In this document: positions 59,289 to 64,000 of the stretch, one piece after another
Position numbering within the stretch: the stretch's first letter is position 1
Layout: every line of letters starts with the position of its first letter
NCBI GenBank assembly: GCA_029948255.1
Contig: JALIZF010001691.1
Span: 62,001-126,000, forward strand
Direction of reading: 5' to 3'
DNA: 64,000 bases
From: Telmatactis stephensoni
Taxonomy: Eukaryota > Cnidaria > Anthozoa > Actiniaria > Isophelliidae
Notes under the pieces: generated by a model
The model's database searches: none
What the model saw: only the letters and a program-made list of their open reading frames with translations
Told to the model about the DNA's origin: nothing
Position numbers and translations under genes: made by a program

Positions 59289-60345
59289 CTTTCTCCGGGA
59301 ACATTTGTTTGAACAGGCGGAAGGGTAAAATGTTCGCTTGTGCTCCTGTGTCTACCTTGGCCTTCAGGTCTGCAGGTTGCGCGTGTCGCTTGTTGGTCAA
59401 TCTTACGCCTAGCGTTGCATATACTTCATCCCTTGACTTAGAATTGACGTTTGCAGTACTTATTGATTCAAAGTGCAGTGAGTCAAAATGTTCATGAAGG
59501 TCATTTGTGTTGGTCATTTCGTGTACACGCTTGTTTTTGTGGCGCGCATCTTGTGTGCTGTCTTGATGTGATGGTTTGTTGTCTTGTGGTTTTGGGTAGG
59601 TGGACTGGTGTGTGGGTCTGTTCTTTTGGCGACACATCTTACTCCAGTGGTTAAGCTTGGAGCAGTAATTGCATGTAGAGTCATATGCGGGGCATTTTCG
59701 GTGTTCGTGAGTGTTTCCGCAGTTTCCACATTTCCGCAGGTTTCCGGTTCCTGATTTCCCTACTGCGTGCACGCTTTGGTTGTCAAGCGGTGTATTGGAT
59801 AGTTGTGCTACGTGCGCCATCGTTGCTTCGTATGTTCTTGCGTATTCAATTGCTTTGTCTAGCATTAATTCGTCTCCGTGCTCTAGTATACGCTCATGAG
59901 CTTTAACATGTTTAGTGCCTATGATTAGTTGTTCAATCAAGTGCTCTTCTAACTCCTGTTGATCTCTAAACTTGCATTTATTTGCGTGATTCCTGCACCT
60001 AGTCATGAAATCATCGGTGCTCTCATCGGTATTTTGCTTTAGATGTTGAAGTTGATATCGTGCTAATCTAAAGTTAGTTTTGGGTGCGAGATGCTTTTCG
60101 AATTTGGACCCGATAAGATCGGGCTTTGTTTTATCATCGTCGTCGGCCCACGTGAAACTGTTATATATATCTACTCCTTGACGGCCTATCCAAAGTAGTA
60201 TATATGAGGATTTTTCTACATCTGATTTCTTTGAGAATGGACCGTTGAATATTAGTTGGCAATATTGTTTAAATCTAGCAAATTCGTCGGTGATATCGGC
60301 TCCAGCTTGCCAGTTCATAACAGGGGGCGTGAACCCTGCCGCCAT
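59199..60345 (-). pseudogene. gag and protease N-terminal part
   Basis: 382-codon frame from the ATG at 60345, about 80 nt after the primer-binding site. It resembles gag of K02A2.6-like/Mag elements: a capsid-like segment (about 1-180), then zinc knuckles C206-C218 and C225-C238 (the second is a canonical Cx2Cx4Hx4C). The protease D-T-G-A is at 332-335. The frame then shifts near 59275 within the protease, and its C-terminal half (R-A-I-I-G-L-P-T) lies in the pol frame. Gag itself looks intact. Confidence 0.85.
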
Positions 60346-60424
60346 GCTTGATGCGTTTTGTGCCAGAAATTCGCCTATTTCTTAATTTTACAGACCTACC
60401 AGTGTCTTGTGTATTTAGTGTTTT

Positions 60425-60437
60425 ACTTCTGACACCA
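60425..60437 (-). other. primer-binding site
   Basis: Minus-strand TGGTGTCAGAAGT starts immediately after the LTR. It is complementary to a CCA-ending acceptor stem, most like tRNA-Leu from memory. Confidence 0.65.
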
Positions 60438-60600
60438 TGTCATGATATTTGGTGGAGTCTTTGTCTCTGATTATAAGCTTTAATGACGACTTTAAGTCGA
60501 GACACTGATTAGTATTCTTTGCTTTTAACGAGAGGGAGATATCGCATTACATTTGTTACATAACTGACCCTAATGTTGCGTGACATAATATATCATTACA
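60438..60600 (-). repeat. 5' LTR of the gypsy element (163 bp)
   Basis: On the minus strand it starts TGTAATGATA and ends TATCATGACA, imperfect inverted termini (9 of 10) with TG...CA. It lies between the primer-binding site and the pentamer array. Confidence 0.7.
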
Positions 60601-60955
60601 ACCACACCACACCACATCATACCACACCACACCACATCACATCACATCACACCACACCATACCACACCACACCACATCACATGATGTCATCACATCACAT
60701 CACATCACACCACACCACACCACACCACATCATACCACACCTCACCACACCACATCACATCACATCACACCACACCACATCACATCACATCACATCACAT
60801 CACATCACATCACATCACATCACAACATACCACATCACACCACAACATACCACACCATACCACACCACACCACCTCACACCATGCACATCACATGCATCA
60901 CATCACATCACATCACATCACATCACATCACATCACACCGCACCACACCACACCT
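60601..60955. repeat. (ACCAC)n/(ATCAC)n pentamer array 2
   Basis: Same units as array 1, same strand, starting at the outer LTR edge. Long ATCAC runs at 60776-60830 and 60900-60938. Confidence 0.95.
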
Positions 60956-61139
60956 TCAGTGTCTAGTAAATTGGTTTACAGATTATAAACGAAGTGATTC
61001 AGTTTTTGAAACAAAAATGCTTAATAACAATAAAATATATTTCATATTTTTTAAATATTTTATAGTAATAAAATACAATCAAACAGAGAAAAATGGAAGA
61101 AAATATGAAAGAAGGAAGCAAAATCATTAAAAGAAACAT

Positions 61140-61270
61140 TTCAAACGAAAAACAAATTTGACGAAGTGGCCGCACCAAGGCTCGAACCCACGACCATAAA
61201 GAAATCAGCATTCTAATTTTATGCAAAATCTCAAAAAATCGACCATGCATCCAGACAAGTCGCTGAATCA
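61140..61270 (-). mobile_element. SINE-like tRNA-derived sequence
   Basis: On the minus strand GGTCGTGGGTTCGAGCCTTG contains a Pol III B-box-like GGTTCGAGCC after TTAGAATGCTGATTTC. It is followed by GTGCGGCCACTTCGTC and a T-run. The A box is weak. Confidence 0.4.
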
Positions 61271-61320
61271 TCGCATGTTACGTATAGGAAGGAGATTTCG
61301 GCCCCTTCCGCGCTATCGGT
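61250..61320. repeat. repeat matching 56455-56530
   Basis: Same orientation as the copy outside pentamer array 1, here separated from array 2 by the SINE-like unit. Confidence 0.7.
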
Positions 61321-61377
61321 AGAACGCAGCGAGCTTCGCGGTCAAAGAGGGAGGAAACAGTTGGATCCTAGGCCGTA

Positions 61378-61415
61378 AATGACTGCACCTTACCACTAGA
61401 CTAACTGGTCTACTG
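61378..61415 (-). other. tRNA-like A-box fragment
   Basis: Minus-strand GTTAGTCTAGTGGTAAGGTGC fits an A box (TRGYNNARNGG-like). No good B box follows, so probably a SINE remnant. Confidence 0.3.
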
Positions 61416-61483
61416 AGGGATTTGGAGGACAAAATAACCTAGTGTATCGTGTGAATTGACTGTCTATTGTTGTGCAAATTACG

Positions 61484-61557
61484 TGTCCCGGTGGCGCAAC
61501 TTGTTAGTCCAGTGACTTTGGATCTAATGGTCCGGGTTCGATTCCCGCAACCCTCTT
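61484..61557 (+). mobile_element. tRNA-like SINE head or tRNA pseudogene
   Basis: GGTGGCGCAACTTGTTAG (A-box-like), GGGTTCGATTCCCG (perfect B box and T arm) and a TTTTT terminator right after. The acceptor and anticodon stems do not pair, so it is not a functional tRNA. Confidence 0.5.
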
Positions 61558-61798
61558 TTTAGTTTGGCTTTTTTTTCCTTCTTCTTCTTTCTTTCTGTTT
61601 TTAGTTCTTCGTTAAAAAGGCTTCTTTCAACCTTTCTATTTTCAATTTACTGTTTCGACCATATTCATTTAGTAAAAACTGTACTTTTTTGCACCACGTA
61701 ATACACAGGTAGCCCAATAAGGGTTGTGGAGGACAAAATAACTCGCTAGCTCAAACCCCCACTATATCGAACTTTCGAAATAACGAGGTCACACATAC

Positions 61799-61957
61799 CG
61801 TCGTAGAGTCTTTACGAGAGGAATCGTCTTTTTTCCGTGACATCAGTGCAGCTTTGAGGTCCACAGTAAAAAGATCTTTAGCAGATAATTGTTTTTCACC
61901 AATTTTGGTTCGCCACGGTTTGGTCTTGACTGGGGGAGGAACTCTGTTTGATTTGTC
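61799..61957 (-). CDS. internal coding exon of an unrecognised gene
   Basis: The frame is bounded by a strong acceptor (pyrimidine-rich TTGTTTTGTTGCTTTATCAG, ending at 61958) and a strong donor (ACG then GTATGTGTG). The exon is 159 nt, 53 codons, phase 0 at both ends. The peptide is soluble and basic: R-V-P-P-P-V-K near its start, K-P-W-R-T-K-I-G, then an amphipathic D-L-F-T-V-D-L-K-A-A-L segment, ending in a Ser/Lys-rich region (D-D-S-S-R-K-D-S). Flanking exons were not found; the 5' side runs into a minisatellite and the 3' side into SINE and repeat DNA. Introns are therefore long or the exon is orphaned. Product not recognised. Confidence 0.6.
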
Positions 61958-61972
61958 CTGATAAAGCAACAA

Positions 61973-62640
61973 AACAAGCTAAGGGTATACAATGAAAGTA
62001 CATATATACTCAGTAGATAAAACACTCGTATCGTGTCATCCAAAATATACCATGGGCCATGCATTACACCATCTACCACTCTCCACCATTATTACTCAAA
62101 ATATCTAAAGCTATAAATGGTATACACAACTAAATAAATGAAAAGGAGGTCAATACAGGCGGCAAAACAAAAACGGTTTCGCTCTCTTCTGCAGGGGCCA
62201 CTTTCACGCCATATACCGGACGCGCTATTCAACTCTTTAATTTCTCAAAGAGTTTTGGAAGCGTGTGGTTTTTTTTTTGCAAAAGCTCTTTGAAATTTTT
62301 TAATTTTGGATTTCATGGGTTGTTTGACGGGTGTTAGTGTGCCTCGTAAACTATACCAAGTATCATATTAAAGCACGTACGCGTTGATAAACGCACATGA
62401 GGAATTAAAAAAGTCATTTCTATTGTAAAAGAGCTGTTACGCGCGCAGCATTTTTCTGCAATTCGTCTCGTCATGGCATTGTAAAACAAGTCGCACGAAC
62501 CGAAAAGAGCACCAAGATCCCCGGCAAAATGTGCCCAAAACAATGCTAAACTGTCATCTATCAGAGATCCTACAATGTAAGAGCGCGCAGAACATGGAAC
62601 ACTCTACCAGAACAACTGCATAGCAAGAATGTCACTGTCT
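61973..62640. other. probable intron or intergenic
   Basis: No second exon with paired splice sites was recognised. The minus frame at 62334-62543 overlaps a CpG-bearing segment but has no splice support. Confidence 0.4.
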
Positions 62641-62654
62641 GTTTTCAAGAACTC

Positions 62655-63526
62655 ACTACATGCATACACTACAATGCCCTCACGATGGTCTATATGATAC
62701 ATGCATACACTACAATACCCTCACGGTGGTCTATATGATACATATATACACTACAATGCCCTCACGATGGTCTATATGATACATGCATACACTACAATAC
62801 CCTCACGATGGTCTATATGATACATGCATACACTACAATGCCCTCACAATGGTCTATGGTACATGCATACACTACAATGCCCTCACAATGGTCTATATGA
62901 TACATGCATGCACTAAAATACCCTCACGATGGTCTATGATACATGCATACACCACAATGCCCTCACGATGGTCTATATGATACATGCATACACCACAATG
63001 CCCTCACGATGGTCTATATGATACATGCATGCACTAAAATACCCTCACGATGGTCTATGATACATGCATACACCACAATGCCCTCACGATGGTCTATATG
63101 ATACATGCATGCACTAAAATACCCTCACGATGGTCTATGATACATGCATACACCACAATGCCCTCACGATGGTCTATATGATACATGCATGCACTAAAAT
63201 ACCCTCACGATGGTCTATGATACATGCATACACCACAATGCCCTCACGATGGTCTATATGATACATGCATGCACTAAAATACCCTCACGATGGTCTATGA
63301 TACATGCATACACCACAATGCCCTCACGATGGTCTATGATACATGCATACACCACAATGCCCTCACGATGGTCTATATGATACATGCATGCACTAAAATA
63401 CCCTCACGATGGTCTATGATACATGCATACACCACAATGCCCTCACGATGGTCTATATGATACATGCATGCACTAAAATACCCTCACGATGGTCTATATG
63501 ATACATGCATACACTACAGTGCTCTC
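62655..63526. repeat. 39/41-bp minisatellite with dimeric order
   Basis: About 22 units of ACATGCATACACTACAATGC followed by CCTCACGATGGTCTATATGAT. From about 62905 a 39-bp form (GCACTAAAATACC, GTCTATGAT) mostly alternates with a 41-bp form (ACCACAATGCC, GTCTATATGAT), giving an 80-bp higher-order unit. Confidence 0.95.
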
Positions 63527-63661
63527 ACGATGGTCTATGATAACGATGGTCTATGATAACGATGGTCTATGATAACGATGGTCTATGATAACGATGGTCT
63601 ATGATAACGATGGTCTATGATAACGATGGTCTATGATAACGATGGTCTATGATAACGATGG
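63527..63661. repeat. 16-bp tandem repeat derived from the minisatellite
   Basis: Eight full copies of ACGATGGTCTATGATA plus a partial one. The unit is the last part of the 39-bp unit. Confidence 0.95.
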
Positions 63662-63778
63662 CCCACGCATTTGAAAGTCTATCTGCGTCAAACTCCCCAC
63701 GTGGACTTCAGAAGCCACCAACCTGCTTTTATTAACATTCTAATCTACTATTACATTACTGAGTATCTCATGACATCA

Positions 63779-63842
63779 TCATACTAAGAGCGAAACTCTC
63801 GGATTGGTGTCTGCGCGTTCCAGTTTCGCTCTCTTAGTATTA
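63779..63842. mobile_element. short palindromic element
   Basis: ATACTAAGAGCGAAACT and its inverse AGTTTCGCTCTCTTAGTAT surround about 27 bp. Probably a very small MITE. Confidence 0.6.
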
Positions 63843-64000
63843 TGCATGGTCTCTTTATTTATCAGCTTTACTTATCATATTATCTACATATTTATTGTTT
63901 TTTTTTTCTGTTTCGTTTTTGATTTTTTTCTTTCGATTTACATACGAAGCGACCACTGTAATTGACCTCTGTTGTTGTGGTTTCCCGGTCAAACTCTCGT
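63843..64000. other. intergenic, no gene seen
   Basis: T-rich tract at 63897-63930; nothing else recognised. Confidence 0.5.

Larger units (their letters stand above)
57022..60600 (-). mobile_element. decayed Ty3/gypsy (Mag-like) retrotransposon, 3' end missing
   Basis: Read on the minus strand: LTR, primer-binding site, gag with zinc knuckles, protease, RT, RNase H, integrase HHCC domain and part of the integrase core. It then stops against pentamer array 1 at 57021. The outer LTR edge abuts pentamer array 2 at 60601. No second LTR was found. Confidence 0.9.

Noticed and set aside
59246..59906. Plus-strand frames of 62-83 codons
   Set aside because: Antisense shadows of the gypsy gag frame.
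61484..61557. Functional tRNA gene
   Set aside because: A and B boxes and a terminator are present, but the acceptor and anticodon stems do not pair.
62655..63526. CRISPR-like direct repeats
   Set aside because: There are no unique spacers and the DNA is clearly eukaryotic; this is a minisatellite.

Overview
This window looks like nuclear DNA from an anthozoan cnidarian, probably a stony coral. It is AT-rich, gene-poor and intron-era in style, with TATA and AATAAA signals. It is crowded with simple repeats, palindromic MITE-like elements and broken retrotransposons. It also holds repeat types I associate with corals: the GGGGTACTCCC palindrome, the GTCCACACGTATCCGGA palindrome, a retrotransposon ending in a restriction-like endonuclease, and a Mag/K02A2.6-like Ty3/gypsy element. 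The assignment is an inference from repeat content, not proof.

Genes. The best host genes are three small single-exon genes on the minus strand at 7.3, 15.1 and 43.2 kb. They encode related 111-132 residue proteins with the same layout: an RVxF-like protein phosphatase 1 (PP1) docking box followed nine residues later by an aromatic pair, a basic middle, and a C-terminal W-D-x-L-F-E-x-Y box. I do not recognise them as a named family. A decayed fourth copy may lie just downstream of the second. At 61.8 kb there is one convincing internal coding exon (acceptor and donor both present) of a minus-strand gene whose other exons I could not find. A possible secreted micro-ORF and a Cys-pair ORF lie at 21.1-21.6 kb.

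Layout. 0-18 kb: the first two family genes, simple repeats and three palindromic elements. 18.7-31 kb: a multi-copy segmental duplication (three main copies). The middle copy carries two TTAA-flanked elements side by side, the larger holding a 139-codon cargo gene broken by one frameshift; the other copies show the empty TTAA site. 31-36.3 kb: more duplication, minisatellites and MITEs. 37-41 kb: four inverted-repeat elements, one inserted with a 5-bp duplication into a tandem array. 41-46.9 kb: the third family gene. 47-51 kb: tetranucleotide arrays and a 5'-truncated non-LTR element bracketed by ATT arrays. 51-56.4 kb: a 9-bp-TSD palindromic element, an 89-bp identical direct repeat and RFX X-box clusters. 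56.5-61 kb: a decayed gypsy element lying between two arrays of the same ACCAC pentamer. 61-64 kb: tRNA-like SINE heads, the isolated exon and a minisatellite with dimeric higher-order structure.

Nothing here forms an operon or pathway. The common themes are a small-protein family of likely PP1 interactors, and mobile elements whose ends coincide with microsatellites.
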